A stretch of 64,000 bases of DNA from a bacterium (GCA_024711295.1 JANJTB010000039.1:72319-136318); one strand, 5' to 3'; positions 8,515 to 17,403 are shown, counted from the stretch's first letter. Notes: generated by a model not told the origin, from the letters alone. Made by a program: numbers and translations.

Positions 8515-9301
8515 ACTAACATTAATTATACCTGCTTATGATGAATCTCCATATATTGAAGAGTGTATTATTTCATTAAAGAATCAAAAACTTTATGCTG
8601 AAATTATTATCACTGCTGCAAAAAATTCAACTTTTTTGTCAGAAATATCAAATAAGTTTCAAATAAAATTAATTATAAATCCATCACCTGATAATACTAT
8701 AGCTGATGATTGGAATTTTGCAATTAATCAATGTCAGACTAAATATTTAGTATTAGCGCATCAGGATGATTATTACAAACCGGATTTCTCCGGTGAATTG
8801 ATTAAACTTGCGAATGAATGTTCTGATAACCTGATTACATTTACATTTTATGACGAAAAAGATTCGGGAGGTACTACAAGTAATTCATCTATTTTGTTAA
8901 TAAAAAAAATCATTTTATCAGCAACATTTTTGAATAAAAATATAGTTAGATCAAAATTTAGAAAAAGACTTTTGTTAATGTTTGGACCTGCAATTCCATG
9001 TCCCGCAGTTATGTATAACATTCAAAAGTTAAAAAATATAAGATTTGATCAAAACTTTAAAGTCAACCTTGACTGGGATTACTGGACTAAACTAATCAAG
9101 CAAAGAGGTTCAATAGGATTTGTAAACAAAAGTTTGATGGTTCATCGAATCCATTCCGGCAGCACAACATTTACCTCTGTTAAGTCAAACATCAGAAAAA
9201 AAGAAGATATGATATTATTCAAAAGGTTGTGGTATTTTCCATTAAATTTGATAATGGCAAAAATTTATACTTTAGGATATTCAAGGAATTTAAAAACTTA
9301 A
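8501..9301 (+). CDS. GT2 family glycosyltransferase
   Basis: A 266-residue GT-A fold protein. It starts with a LTLIIPAYDESPYIEECI motif and carries HQDDYY near residue 88 as the metal/nucleotide site. The C-terminal half has the LDWDYWTKLIK and HRIHSGSTT motifs common in enzymes acting on surface polysaccharides. The donor and acceptor cannot be inferred. The first ATG (8501) lies inside the DUF2304 gene; ATG 8507 is an alternative. This is the third and last gene of a small operon. Confidence 0.85.
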   Translation: MKMSELTLIIPAYDESPYIEECIISLKNQKLYAEIIITAAKNSTFLSEISNKFQIKLIINPSPDNTIADDWNFAINQCQTKYLVLAHQDDYYKPDFSGELIKLANECSDNLITFTFYDEKDSGGTTSNSSILLIKKIILSATFLNKNIVRSKFRKRLLLMFGPAIPCPAVMYNIQKLKNIRFDQNFKVNLDWDYWTKLIKQRGSIGFVNKSLMVHRIHSGSTTFTSVKSNIRKKEDMILFKRLWYFPLNLIMAKIYTLGYSRNLKT

Positions 9302-9320
9302 GAAATTACAAATAAATAAT

Positions 9321-9328
9321 TATATTTG
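9321..9328 (+). promoter_or_regulatory. Candidate -7 box (TATATTTG) for the 9.4-kb micro-ORF
   Basis: Matches TAnnTTTG, 50 bp before the TTG start of the micro-ORF and 20 bp after the GT2 stop. No -33 box seen. Confidence 0.3.
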
Positions 9329-9377
9329 TTAAATATAATATTGGAATTAATCTTATTTATCAGGGGAGGTGATTAAA

Positions 9378-9428
9378 TTGGGGAGCGGTAAAAAATATTC
9401 CCACGAAGAAATTCTGAAAAGAGGATAG
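9378..9428 (+). CDS. Possible 16-residue micro-ORF with strong Shine-Dalgarno
   Basis: A TTG-started frame encodes MGSGKKYSHEEILKRG and stops at TAG. Seven to eight bases upstream is GGGGAGGTGATT (9363-9374), close to the full complement of the 16S rRNA 3' tail and among the strongest ribosome binding sites in the window. A -7 box match lies 50 bp upstream. A GTG at 9369 in the same frame is an alternative start but overlaps the ribosome binding site. Reading through the TAG gives 13 more codons. It could be a small peptide, a leader, or the first codons of a lost gene; the KKYSxEEIL pattern is reminiscent of transposase or HTH N-termini, but this is weak. Confidence 0.3.
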   Translation: MGSGKKYSHEEILKRG

Positions 9429-9508
9429 GGTGGGTGGGTTGAATTTTATTTATTGAATCAGTTTAACTAAATTAAATTTACTATACATACAAATTAAGAA
9501 AAAATTAG

Positions 9509-9516
9509 TATTTTTG
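9509..9516 (+). promoter_or_regulatory. Candidate -7 box (TATTTTTG) for the transketolase operon
   Basis: Exact TAnnTTTG match 33 bp before the preferred ATG at 9550. Its final TTG can be mistaken for a start codon in frame with the gene. Confidence 0.45.
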
Positions 9517-9549
9517 TATTTTTACTTTCTGACCACAACAAAAAGTATT

Positions 9550-10428
9550 ATGGATTTTAAAGTAGAGTTTTCTGACTTAACATTCGAAAACAAGCGTCGT
9601 GAACCCGAGGAATACCATCAAATCGCACTCGAAATAAGAAGAGATATTATTAAAAGTTTGGTTTTGGCAAAGTCCGGCCATTCCGGTGGGCCCTTAGGTA
9701 TAAGTGATTTGATGACTGTATTGTTTTTTGGCGGATATATGAATTATCAGCCTCAAAATCCTTCTTATGAGCAAAGGGATAGATTTGTTCTTAGTTCAGG
9801 GCACATGGCACCTGTTTTGTATTCTATACTTGCACGAGCAGGATATTTTTCACCGCATGAATTAACCTCATTAAGAAAATTTGGAACCAGACTTCAAGGC
9901 CATCCCGGGTTAGACGTCCATTTACCTGGAATAGAAACATCTTCAGGCTCACTTGGGCAAGGTGTTTCTATTGCTGTAGGAATGGCTATCAGCGATAGAG
10001 TTATCGATAAGAATGACAGAGCCGTATTCACTCTTTCCGGTGACGGAGAGTTGCAGGAAGGTATTTGCTGGGAATCAGCAATGTCTGCCGGTTCTTTAGG
10101 ACTTGATAATTTATGTTGGATAGTTGATAACAATGATTGCCAGATTGATGGCAGAGTCAAAAATGTGATGAGTATTTATCCTATCAAGGATAAATTCGAA
10201 TCATTTAATTTTGATGTAATCGAAATTGATGCACATAATTATATTGAATTAGTCGAAGCGTTTGATAAATTTGAAAAAAATAAAAAATCTAAAATTGGAA
10301 AGCCAACTTGTATTATTGCTAAGTCTATAATGGGCAAGGGGGTATCATTTATGCACGATGATTATAAATGGCATGGTAATCCTCCAAATTTGGAACAAGC
10401 TAAAAAAGCCCTTGAGGAACTTATCTAG
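9550..10428 (+). CDS. Transketolase, N-terminal (ThDP pyrophosphate-binding) subunit
   Basis: A 292-residue protein matching the N-terminal domain of transketolase: GHSGGPLGISDL, SSGHMAPVLYSILA, the GSLGQG turn and the thiamine diphosphate motif GDGELQEG...NN (about residues 163-195). It catalyses two-carbon ketol transfer in the pentose phosphate pathway together with the C-terminal subunit at 11130-12137. Split transketolases are normal in many bacteria and archaea. ATG 9550 is preferred over an in-frame TTG at 9514, because that TTG is the end of a promoter box. The two halves are separated by one unrelated gene that begins directly after the stop codon. Confidence 0.9.
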   Translation: MDFKVEFSDLTFENKRREPEEYHQIALEIRRDIIKSLVLAKSGHSGGPLGISDLMTVLFFGGYMNYQPQNPSYEQRDRFVLSSGHMAPVLYSILARAGYFSPHELTSLRKFGTRLQGHPGLDVHLPGIETSSGSLGQGVSIAVGMAISDRVIDKNDRAVFTLSGDGELQEGICWESAMSAGSLGLDNLCWIVDNNDCQIDGRVKNVMSIYPIKDKFESFNFDVIEIDAHNYIELVEAFDKFEKNKKSKIGKPTCIIAKSIMGKGVSFMHDDYKWHGNPPNLEQAKKALEELI

Positions 10429-11118
10429 ATGTATAATTTGATGAAAGCCATATTGATTGGTCTTTTTTTGTTTACGTTTCTTAACTCAAATAAATGTAGT
10501 GAAGAGAAATCTCAGGTGCCAATCAAAGATTCGGTTAAAACTGAAAAACCGGTAATAAACTCTGAACAGCAAAGAATTGACTCTCTAAGGAGTATAAAAG
10601 AAAAAGAGTACTTAGCCAGACAAGAGCAAATCGTTCAGGAAAAGGTAAAAACCGAGATAATTCTTAAAGAAAAAAATCTGTCAAAGGAAACATTATTAGG
10701 TTTTCTACCCGAAAAAATTGACGGTTTTGTTGGTTTACCGCACATGACAGGAAAAACTCAGGATGATGATACGTCATTCACTGTATTTGTAAAGAAACAA
10801 TTCAAGGAAGTATCAGGCAGAAAATCTGTAATGTTTGACCTATTTGATTACGGTAGAGGAAATAAAATCCCGAATGAAATCATCTACGAAATTGTGCCCG
10901 GTGACCTTGATGCACCTGCAACTTCATATTCTAACAAGTATGCCGGTGGGTTTTCCTATTGGTTAGACCAGAAAGCTTACGGACACCTCGAAGTACTTGT
11001 TAATAAGAGGTTTGTCTTGATAATCAGACTAAACGGATTTAACAGAGATGACAAACTTTTTGATAAATTCATTAATCTTGTCAAATTGAATTCATTATAC
11101 AATTCTGCAAAAAAATAG
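10429..11118 (+). CDS. Unknown exported/lipoprotein-like protein inside the transketolase operon
   Basis: A 229-residue protein with an N-terminal hydrophobic segment (about 5-18) and a cysteine at 23 in a poor lipobox (SNKC), so lipidation is possible but not certain. Residues 24-85 are a charged, probably coiled-coil stretch. The C-terminal 145 residues form a compact domain beginning LLGFLPEKIDGFVGLPH. No family is recognised. The ATG follows the TAG of the transketolase N-subunit with no gap, and the C-subunit starts 11 bp after it, so all three are surely co-transcribed. An in-frame ATG at 10441 is an alternative start. Confidence 0.65.
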   Translation: MYNLMKAILIGLFLFTFLNSNKCSEEKSQVPIKDSVKTEKPVINSEQQRIDSLRSIKEKEYLARQEQIVQEKVKTEIILKEKNLSKETLLGFLPEKIDGFVGLPHMTGKTQDDDTSFTVFVKKQFKEVSGRKSVMFDLFDYGRGNKIPNEIIYEIVPGDLDAPATSYSNKYAGGFSYWLDQKAYGHLEVLVNKRFVLIIRLNGFNRDDKLFDKFINLVKLNSLYNSAKK

Positions 11119-11129
11119 TAATTAATATC

Positions 11130-12137
11130 ATGAAATATCAAAATTTAGGTTCGAAACCAACACGTAACGGTTTTGGCATTGCATTAGCTGAAATGGGAGA
11201 GAAGCACAATAATTTAGTTGTTATCGGTGCTGATGTAACCGGCTCCGTACTAACTTCATTTTTCAAAGAAAAGTTTCCCGAGAGGTTTATATCAGTTGGT
11301 GTTGCTGAGCAAAATGCAACAACTGTAGCTGCTGGATTAGCATTATCAGGCAAGATTGCAGTTTTCTCAAGTTATAGTGCTTTTTCTGCTTTTAGAAACG
11401 CTGATATGTTGAGGGTTTCTGTCGCATACAATGATGTGAACGTTAAAATAGGAGGAGGGCACGCAGGTGTTACGGTAGGACCCGATGGTGCTACACATCA
11501 ATCCCTAGAAGAAATTGCATTTGTAAGAGCTCTTCCAAATATGACGCTTGTTGTTCCTGCCGATTATGAAGAAACTCGGAAAGCTACAATAGCTGTTATC
11601 GAAAAACCAGGTCCTGCTTTCATAAGGTTTGGCAGACCTTCAGTGCCTATGTTTACCACACCTGAGTCTGTGTTCGAAATCGGTAAAGCCAATGTTCTTA
11701 CAGATGGTAGTGATGTTGCTATAGTTGCATGCGGTCACTTAGTTTGGGAAGCCTTGTTGGCTGCAGATATATTGGAATCGAAGCATGGCATCAAAGCACG
11801 TGTAATCAACAATCATACCATCAAACCAATAGATGTAAAGACCATCACTGATGCTTCTATTCAGTGTGGTGCTATCGTTACTGCCGAAGAACATCAGGTT
11901 CATGGAGGACTGGGTGGTGCCGTAGCAGAGGTTGTAGCCAAGAATTATCCTTGCCCAATCGAATTTGTTGGCATGAGAGATGAATTTGGTGGTAGTGGCG
12001 AGCCTGATGAGTTAATGATTAAGTATGGTATGACTCATAAAGAAATTGTTATGTCTGTATTCAAAGTTCTTGAGCGTAAGGAAAAAGGATTTGTGGGTTA
12101 CAGAAAAGTAAGTGATGTTCCAATATCTGATAATTAA
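11130..12137 (+). CDS. Transketolase, C-terminal (pyrimidine-binding) subunit
   Basis: A 335-residue protein with the transketolase pyrimidine-binding domain (VGVAEQNATTVAAGLALSG, where the Glu activates ThDP; then GGGHAGVTVGPDGATHQSLEE) and the C-terminal transketolase domain (EEHQVHGGLGGAVAEVVA). It completes the enzyme whose N-subunit is at 9550-10428. Similar modules occur in DXP synthase, but the split organisation and lengths favour transketolase. The CCA-adding-type gene starts 5 bp downstream. Confidence 0.9.
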   Translation: MKYQNLGSKPTRNGFGIALAEMGEKHNNLVVIGADVTGSVLTSFFKEKFPERFISVGVAEQNATTVAAGLALSGKIAVFSSYSAFSAFRNADMLRVSVAYNDVNVKIGGGHAGVTVGPDGATHQSLEEIAFVRALPNMTLVVPADYEETRKATIAVIEKPGPAFIRFGRPSVPMFTTPESVFEIGKANVLTDGSDVAIVACGHLVWEALLAADILESKHGIKARVINNHTIKPIDVKTITDASIQCGAIVTAEEHQVHGGLGGAVAEVVAKNYPCPIEFVGMRDEFGGSGEPDELMIKYGMTHKEIVMSVFKVLERKEKGFVGYRKVSDVPISDN

Positions 12138-12142
12138 TTATT

Positions 12143-13816
12143 GTGATTAATAGCAACGACCAACCGAAAAGAAAGAGAATACGTAAGGTAGTACCTGTCT
12201 TTACACAGACAACAAAAACTCCCGAAAGAGTTCGCATAGAAGAACCAATATTGCTTGAATTGGGTGAATTAGCCGACAAGCAAGGATTTGAACTATATGC
12301 TGTTGGTGGATATGTCAGAGATTATTTCCTTGAGAAAGTCAGGAAAGACATTGACTGCACCGTAGTAGGAGATTCTGTAAAATTTGCTAAAATTGTAGCT
12401 GACCACTACAATTCTAAAGCTGTTTTGTACGAGAGATTTCGCACTGCGATGGTTCCGGTCGGTAGTTACCAAATTGAATTTGTGGGTACTCGAAAAGAGA
12501 TATACTTACCAAATACCAGAAATCCTGTTGTAACTGAGGGCAGTCTTAATGATGATTTGCGAAGAAGAGACTTTACTATTAATTCAATGGCTGTTTCGCT
12601 CAATAAACTAAATTTCGGTGAATTGATTGACATGTTTGGAGGAAAAGAAGATTTGGATGCAAGAATCCTCCGAACACCACTCGAGCCAGGGATTACCTTC
12701 AGCGAAGATCCGCTTAGAATGATGCGTGCGGCAAGATTTTCTGCTCAGTTAGACTTTGATATAGCTCCTCAAGCTTTCAATCAAATGGAAAAAATGGCTG
12801 ACAGAATAAAAATTATTTCACAAGAAAGAGTAAGTGAAGAATTCCTAAAAATAATTGATTCTCCAAAGCCATCCATTGGTTTATCCCTGCTTTTTGAGAC
12901 TGGAATTCTCAGAACAATATTCCCGGAACTTAATCAGCTGGCGGGTGTGGATATTGTTCAGGAAGGTGAAAAAAGTTATGCTCATAAAGACGTTTTCCAC
13001 CACTCTTTGAAAGTTCTTGATAATATTTCGTTGACTACCAAGAGCAGATGGCTTAGATTTGCTGCTTTAGTTCATGATATAGCAAAACCTAAGACTAAAA
13101 AATTCATTGAGGGATCGGGATGGTCATTCCATGGACATGAAGAGCTGGGTGCCAGGTTGATGGGAAAGATTTTTAGAAGAATGAAATTCCCATTAGATTT
13201 CCTGCCTTATGTCGAAACATTGGTTCGTCTGCATCAGAGGCCAATGTCACTAGTTGATGAAGGTATTTCAGATTCTGCGATACGCCGATTGGCTTTTCAT
13301 GCTGGGGCATACCTTGATGATTTATTCACATTGGTAAGAGCGGATATAACAACTAAAAATCCTAATCTATCTGAGAAATACAAACAGAATTACGAAAAAG
13401 TTTTCCAAAAAGTTCTATTTGTTCAGGAAAAGGATAGATTGCGTGAATTTCAATCACCGGTCAGGGGTGAAGAAATTATGGAAATTTGTGGAATTGAGCC
13501 TTCAAAAACAGTCGGACTTATCAAAACGAGAATTGAAGAAGCAATTCTTGACGGGATTATTCCTAATGAATACGAAGCTGCAAGAAAATACTTTATGACA
13601 CATAAGAATGCATGGCTTAAAGAGTATGCAGTCGTTGTTCCGGGCAAAAAAAGAGGACCTAAGAAAAAGAAAGAAAAAGGGAATAACGAGAATATTGAAT
13701 CTTCAGAATCTTTATTATATAAAGAAGAAGATACTCTTTTTGGAGTATTGTTGAAAGATAAATCCACTATGGATAAATACGAGGAATTTGAGAAAAAATA
13801 CGGTGGATATAAATAA
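12143..13816 (+). CDS. CCA tRNA nucleotidyltransferase / poly(A) polymerase family with HD domain
   Basis: A 557-residue class II nucleotidyltransferase. The catalytic head shows GGYVRD (55-60) and the DxD metal ligands Asp69/Asp71, then RRRDFTINSMA and the EDPLRMMRAARFSAQLDF nucleotide-recognition helices. A C-terminal HD phosphohydrolase-like domain carries HDIAKP (His311, Asp312). The enzyme adds or repairs the tRNA 3' CCA end; in some lineages similar proteins add A only. The GTG start lies 5 bp after the transketolase stop. The basic, low-complexity KKKRGPKKKKEKG region near residue 505 and the acidic tail are unusual appendages. Confidence 0.85.
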   Translation: MINSNDQPKRKRIRKVVPVFTQTTKTPERVRIEEPILLELGELADKQGFELYAVGGYVRDYFLEKVRKDIDCTVVGDSVKFAKIVADHYNSKAVLYERFRTAMVPVGSYQIEFVGTRKEIYLPNTRNPVVTEGSLNDDLRRRDFTINSMAVSLNKLNFGELIDMFGGKEDLDARILRTPLEPGITFSEDPLRMMRAARFSAQLDFDIAPQAFNQMEKMADRIKIISQERVSEEFLKIIDSPKPSIGLSLLFETGILRTIFPELNQLAGVDIVQEGEKSYAHKDVFHHSLKVLDNISLTTKSRWLRFAALVHDIAKPKTKKFIEGSGWSFHGHEELGARLMGKIFRRMKFPLDFLPYVETLVRLHQRPMSLVDEGISDSAIRRLAFHAGAYLDDLFTLVRADITTKNPNLSEKYKQNYEKVFQKVLFVQEKDRLREFQSPVRGEEIMEICGIEPSKTVGLIKTRIEEAILDGIIPNEYEAARKYFMTHKNAWLKEYAVVVPGKKRGPKKKKEKGNNENIESSESLLYKEEDTLFGVLLKDKSTMDKYEEFEKKYGGYK

Positions 13817-13856
13817 TTAAACTTATTAAAAAAACTCAACAATTCTTACTCAATTA

Positions 13857-13875
13857 AATTAACTAACAGTTAATT
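13857..13875. repeat. 8-bp perfect inverted repeat (possible operator or weak terminator)
   Basis: AATTAACT and AGTTAATT arms separated by AAC, 41 bp after the CCA-type gene and 54 bp before the PqqD-like ATG. A T6 run follows five bases later, so it might act as a weak terminator; the symmetry also suits a dimeric regulator. Confidence 0.35.
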
Positions 13876-13928
13876 GGACATTTTTTCGTAAATTGCATTT
13901 CTATTTTAGTGTAATTTCCAAAAAATTT

Positions 13929-14288
13929 ATGCTTTTTTTAAATAAAAAAGAAAGTAGAGATATAAACTATCTGTCTTTGACACCTTACAGAAAATTTAAT
14001 CATAATCAGAAATCTGATGGATTAATTGATGTATTGGTTCCTAGGTTTACAGATAGAATTTTAGGGAAATTATTACAACCACGACTTAAAAATCCCTATA
14101 TTCGAGCTAATTTGGACGAACTTGGGTCTGCAACATGGCTTTGTATAGACGGGTATAAAAAAGTTGGTGAAATAATCAGTGAACTCGATACAGAACTTGG
14201 TGACAAAATTCAACCTGCACAGCAGAGAATAACAATGTTTTTATCAAACTTATATAGAAACGGATTTATTAACTTTAAAGAATTTTAA
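13929..14288 (+). CDS. PqqD-like peptide-binding protein
   Basis: A 119-residue protein whose residues 45-119 match the PqqD fold: a PRFTDRILGKLLQPRLKNP segment with small beta strands, then LDELGSATWLCIDGYKKVGEIISEL and a C-terminal helix ending NLYRNGFI. PqqD proteins bind precursor peptides for radical SAM maturases, but stand-alone PqqD-like proteins without such partners are common in this group. No radical SAM enzyme or precursor peptide is visible nearby. ATG 13929 is preferred over the upstream TTG at 13893. PepD starts 15 bp downstream with an AAGGAA ribosome binding site. Confidence 0.65.
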   Translation: MLFLNKKESRDINYLSLTPYRKFNHNQKSDGLIDVLVPRFTDRILGKLLQPRLKNPYIRANLDELGSATWLCIDGYKKVGEIISELDTELGDKIQPAQQRITMFLSNLYRNGFINFKEF

Positions 14289-14303
14289 TAAGGAAAAAAT
14301 GAT

Positions 14304-15767
14304 ATGGCACAAGCATTAGCCGGCATAAAACCGGAATTAGTATGGCACTATTTCGAGGAAATTACTAAATACCCTCGACCATCAAAAAAAGAAGAAAAAA
14401 TTGCAGCTTATATAAAGGGCTGGGCTAAAGAAATGGGATTTGAAGTACAGGAAGATGCTGCAGGCAACTTTGTGGTTCGCAAACCTGCAACTCCTGGTAT
14501 GGAAAACAGAAAACCTGTATGTATCCAAGGTCATATAGACATGGTTTGCGAAAAGAATTCTGATGTAGAATTCGATTTTGACAATGACCCTATTCAGGCA
14601 TATATAGATGGTGACTGGGTGAAAGCCAAAGGAACCACTTTAGGTGCTGACAACGGTGTTGGTGTGGCGATGGGTATGGCTGTTCTTGCATCTAATGACG
14701 TTCCTCATCCAGACATTGAATTATTATGTACTCTTGACGAAGAAACAGGCTTGACAGGTGCAATTCAGTTGAGCCCAAATTTATTGAAAGCCCAAATACT
14801 TATCAATCTTGATTCAGAAGAAGATGGTTCGTTTACAATTGGTTGTGCAGGTGGTATGAATACTCGTGCAATTTATAAATACGAGGCTGACAGTGTACCT
14901 AATGATACAACTGCTTTTAAATTAACTGTCAAAGGTCTTAAAGGCGGACACTCCGGAATCGAAATTCACGACGGTAGAGGAAATGCTGCAAAATTCTTGA
15001 ACAGACTTTTGTGGAATTTAAACAACAAATTCGATATTCGCTTGTCGGATTTTAATAGCGGTAACAAGCACAATGCAATACCCCGCGAAGGATTTGCAAA
15101 CATTGTTGTTGCAAACTCACATGTAGAAGCATTTAAGAAATTTGTTGCTGAATTTGAAGAACAATACAAGAAGGAATATATTTCCAAAGAGCCTAATTTG
15201 GCAATTTTTGCTGAGACTGTTTCAGCACCATCAAGAGTTATTACCAAAGATATGCAGAATAGATTGCTCACATCATTGTATGCTGTACCACATGGTGTTT
15301 ATAGAATGAGCCCAGATATAGCAGGTTTAGTTCAAACATCTACAAACTTTGCTATTGTCGAAACAAAAGAAAACACTATAGAAGTTCTGACAAGTCAACG
15401 TTCTTCTGTTGAATCAGAAAAACAAGACATGGTGGCAATGGTAGCTGCTGCGTTTTCTTTGGGTGGAGCAGAAATTCAGTTTGGTGACGGCTATCCTGCT
15501 TGGGAACCAAACGTTAATTCACCAATTCTGCACGAAGCTAAAGAAGTCTATAAAAGACTATTTGGAAAAGAAGTTCATATAGAAGCTATTCATGCAGGCT
15601 TGGAATGTGGACTTGTAGGTGAAAAATATCCAGGAATGGATATGCTGTCTTTTGGTCCAACTCTGAAAGATGTTCACTCACCGGACGAAAAAATTAATAT
15701 TCCTACAACTGAAAATTGCTGGAACTTACTAAAAGCAATTTTAGCAGATATACCTGCCAAAGCATAA
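14304..15767 (+). CDS. pepD: Aminoacyl-histidine dipeptidase (M20 peptidase)
   Basis: A 487-residue M20 family metallopeptidase, the usual PepD length. Zinc ligands and catalytic residues are in place: GHIDMV (His77, Asp79), LGADNGVG (Asp116) and DEETG with Glu146/Glu147. The LKGGHSGIEIHDGRGNA lid segment follows. It cleaves dipeptides such as Xaa-His in the cytoplasm. A good ribosome binding site (AAGGAA) precedes the ATG. A rho-independent terminator follows the stop. Confidence 0.92.
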   Translation: MAQALAGIKPELVWHYFEEITKYPRPSKKEEKIAAYIKGWAKEMGFEVQEDAAGNFVVRKPATPGMENRKPVCIQGHIDMVCEKNSDVEFDFDNDPIQAYIDGDWVKAKGTTLGADNGVGVAMGMAVLASNDVPHPDIELLCTLDEETGLTGAIQLSPNLLKAQILINLDSEEDGSFTIGCAGGMNTRAIYKYEADSVPNDTTAFKLTVKGLKGGHSGIEIHDGRGNAAKFLNRLLWNLNNKFDIRLSDFNSGNKHNAIPREGFANIVVANSHVEAFKKFVAEFEEQYKKEYISKEPNLAIFAETVSAPSRVITKDMQNRLLTSLYAVPHGVYRMSPDIAGLVQTSTNFAIVETKENTIEVLTSQRSSVESEKQDMVAMVAAAFSLGGAEIQFGDGYPAWEPNVNSPILHEAKEVYKRLFGKEVHIEAIHAGLECGLVGEKYPGMDMLSFGPTLKDVHSPDEKINIPTTENCWNLLKAILADIPAKA

Positions 15768-15796
15768 TGCTTCAATCTTGATTTTCATTCAATAAG

Positions 15797-15827
15797 GCTC
15801 TTTGGATAATTCCGAAGAGCTTTTTTT
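15797..15827 (+). terminator. Rho-independent terminator after pepD
   Basis: Nine-pair stem GCTCTTTGG / CCGAAGAGC (one G-T pair) with a 6-base loop, followed directly by seven T residues. Confidence 0.85.
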
Positions 15828-15939
15828 ACATATTCAATAATTGCTTCCTAGGTTTGATATAATTGAAAAAAATATCTTAATGTTAGGTACAAAATACCCT
15901 CTCTCAAAAAATAATAAGTTATAATTGGTTCGAATTTGT

Positions 15940-15947
15940 TAATTTTG
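15940..15947 (+). promoter_or_regulatory. Candidate -7 box (TAATTTTG) for the MFS gene
   Basis: TAnnTTTG match 41 bp before ATG 15989 and downstream of the pepD terminator. Confidence 0.45.
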
Positions 15948-15988
15948 CATTGATTAAAAATTCAATTATTCTTAAAAAAAGGAAGTTT

Positions 15989-17380
15989 ATGACACTTACC
16001 AACACTCTTTTAAAGGAATCAAAGGCAGCACGCTGGACCGCCTTGATGTTAATTGCATTTACAATGCTTGCAGCGTATTTTTTCGTTGACATGCTTGCAC
16101 CTCTGCAACAATTGCTTGAAGTAAATTACAAGTGGAATCCACAAGTATATGGTACTTTCTCGGGTTCTGAGTATTATCTGAATATGTTTGGCTTTTTACT
16201 TGTATCAGGAATTATACTCGATAAACTTGGTATAAGATTCTCAGGTTTGTTATCAACAGCTCTAATGTTGCTGGGTGGACTTATTAAGCTGTATGCATTA
16301 ACAGATTATTTTAATTCCGGTGGTTTTGGCTTTGGTTTTTTTGATTCGTTCCTTACATGGATGCCAGCGTCTGCAAAATTAGCCTCTGTTGGATATGCAA
16401 TTTTTGGTATTGGTGTAGAAATGTGTGGTATCACTGTTTCAAAAACTATTGTTAAATGGTTCAAGGGCAAAGAATTAGCTCTGGCTATGGGCATGGAAAT
16501 GGCCACTGCTAGAATGGGTGCTTCTGGTGCATTTTTCTTTTCATCAATGATAGCTGGTGACGAACCTAACAAAGTAGTTATAGTTGGTTGTGTCCTTTTA
16601 ATTATTGGTTTTCTGACTTTCCTTACATATATTATCGGTTATGACATTAGACTGGATAAACAAACTAAAGCCGAAAAAACTGAAGGACATGCTGAAGAAG
16701 AGTTTAAGTTTAGTGATATCGGCAAAATATTTTCAAACAAAGCTTTTTGGTATATTTCTCTATTATGTGTACTGTTCTATTCAGCAGTATTTCCTTTCTT
16801 GAAATATGCAGTAAATATGATGCAAAACAAACTTGATATTTCTGCTGAAATTGGTGGTTGGATTTCAGGTCTTCTCCCGGTAGGCACCATTCTGCTAACT
16901 CCAATTATAGGCGGTTTTATTGATAAGAAGGGAAAAGCAGCATCAACAATGATGCTTGGTGCAACGTTATTGTTTATCTCTCATTTAATTTTTGCAATAG
17001 CACCTCCAAGTCTTACACTTTATATAATAGCAATTATGGTTTTGGGTGTAGCTTTTTCGTTAGTTCCTGCATCACTTTGGCCATCTGTTCCAAAAGTAGT
17101 TGAAGAGAGATATTTGGGGTCAGCTTATGCCGTAGTGTTTTTAATACAAAATTGGGGATTAGGATTGATTCCGGCATTTATTGGCATTGTTCTTAATTCA
17201 GTAAATCCTGGAGTTGCTGAAGCTTTGGCAAATGGCGATGTTACTGCAAAATACGATTACACCATACCAATGTTGATTTTCGCATCATTGGGTATTTTTG
17301 CCTTAATTTTTGGATTTCTTCTAAAAATGGAAGATAAGAAAAAGAACTATGGATTAGAAATGCCAAATATTCAACACTGA
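15989..17380 (+). CDS. Major facilitator superfamily transporter
   Basis: A 463-residue protein with about 12 TM helices in two halves, joined by a charged cytoplasmic linker near residues 212-235 (KQTKAEKTEGHAEEEF). The conserved loop between helices 2 and 3 reads GIILDKLGIRFSG, and the matching loop in the second half reads GGFIDKKGKAAS. The overall pattern resembles nitrate/oxalate-formate-type or sugar MFS proteins, but the substrate cannot be assigned. ATG 15989 with AAAGGAAG upstream is preferred over a TTG at 15950. It is followed by a bidirectional terminator shared with the convergent reductase gene. Confidence 0.85.
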   Translation: MTLTNTLLKESKAARWTALMLIAFTMLAAYFFVDMLAPLQQLLEVNYKWNPQVYGTFSGSEYYLNMFGFLLVSGIILDKLGIRFSGLLSTALMLLGGLIKLYALTDYFNSGGFGFGFFDSFLTWMPASAKLASVGYAIFGIGVEMCGITVSKTIVKWFKGKELALAMGMEMATARMGASGAFFFSSMIAGDEPNKVVIVGCVLLIIGFLTFLTYIIGYDIRLDKQTKAEKTEGHAEEEFKFSDIGKIFSNKAFWYISLLCVLFYSAVFPFLKYAVNMMQNKLDISAEIGGWISGLLPVGTILLTPIIGGFIDKKGKAASTMMLGATLLFISHLIFAIAPPSLTLYIIAIMVLGVAFSLVPASLWPSVPKVVEERYLGSAYAVVFLIQNWGLGLIPAFIGIVLNSVNPGVAEALANGDVTAKYDYTIPMLIFASLGIFALIFGFLLKMEDKKKNYGLEMPNIQH

Positions 17381-17403
17381 TATTGGCTAGATAATATTTT
17401 TGA

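Noticed and set aside
9550-12137. Transketolase as a frameshifted or broken gene
   Set aside because: Both halves have full domain boundaries, proper starts and a separate gene between them; split transketolases are a normal arrangement.
13450-13842. 130-codon minus-strand frame opposite the CCA-type gene
   Set aside because: It lies wholly antisense to a gene with clear motifs, and the translation is Phe/Ser-rich low complexity from AT-rich Lys/Glu codons.
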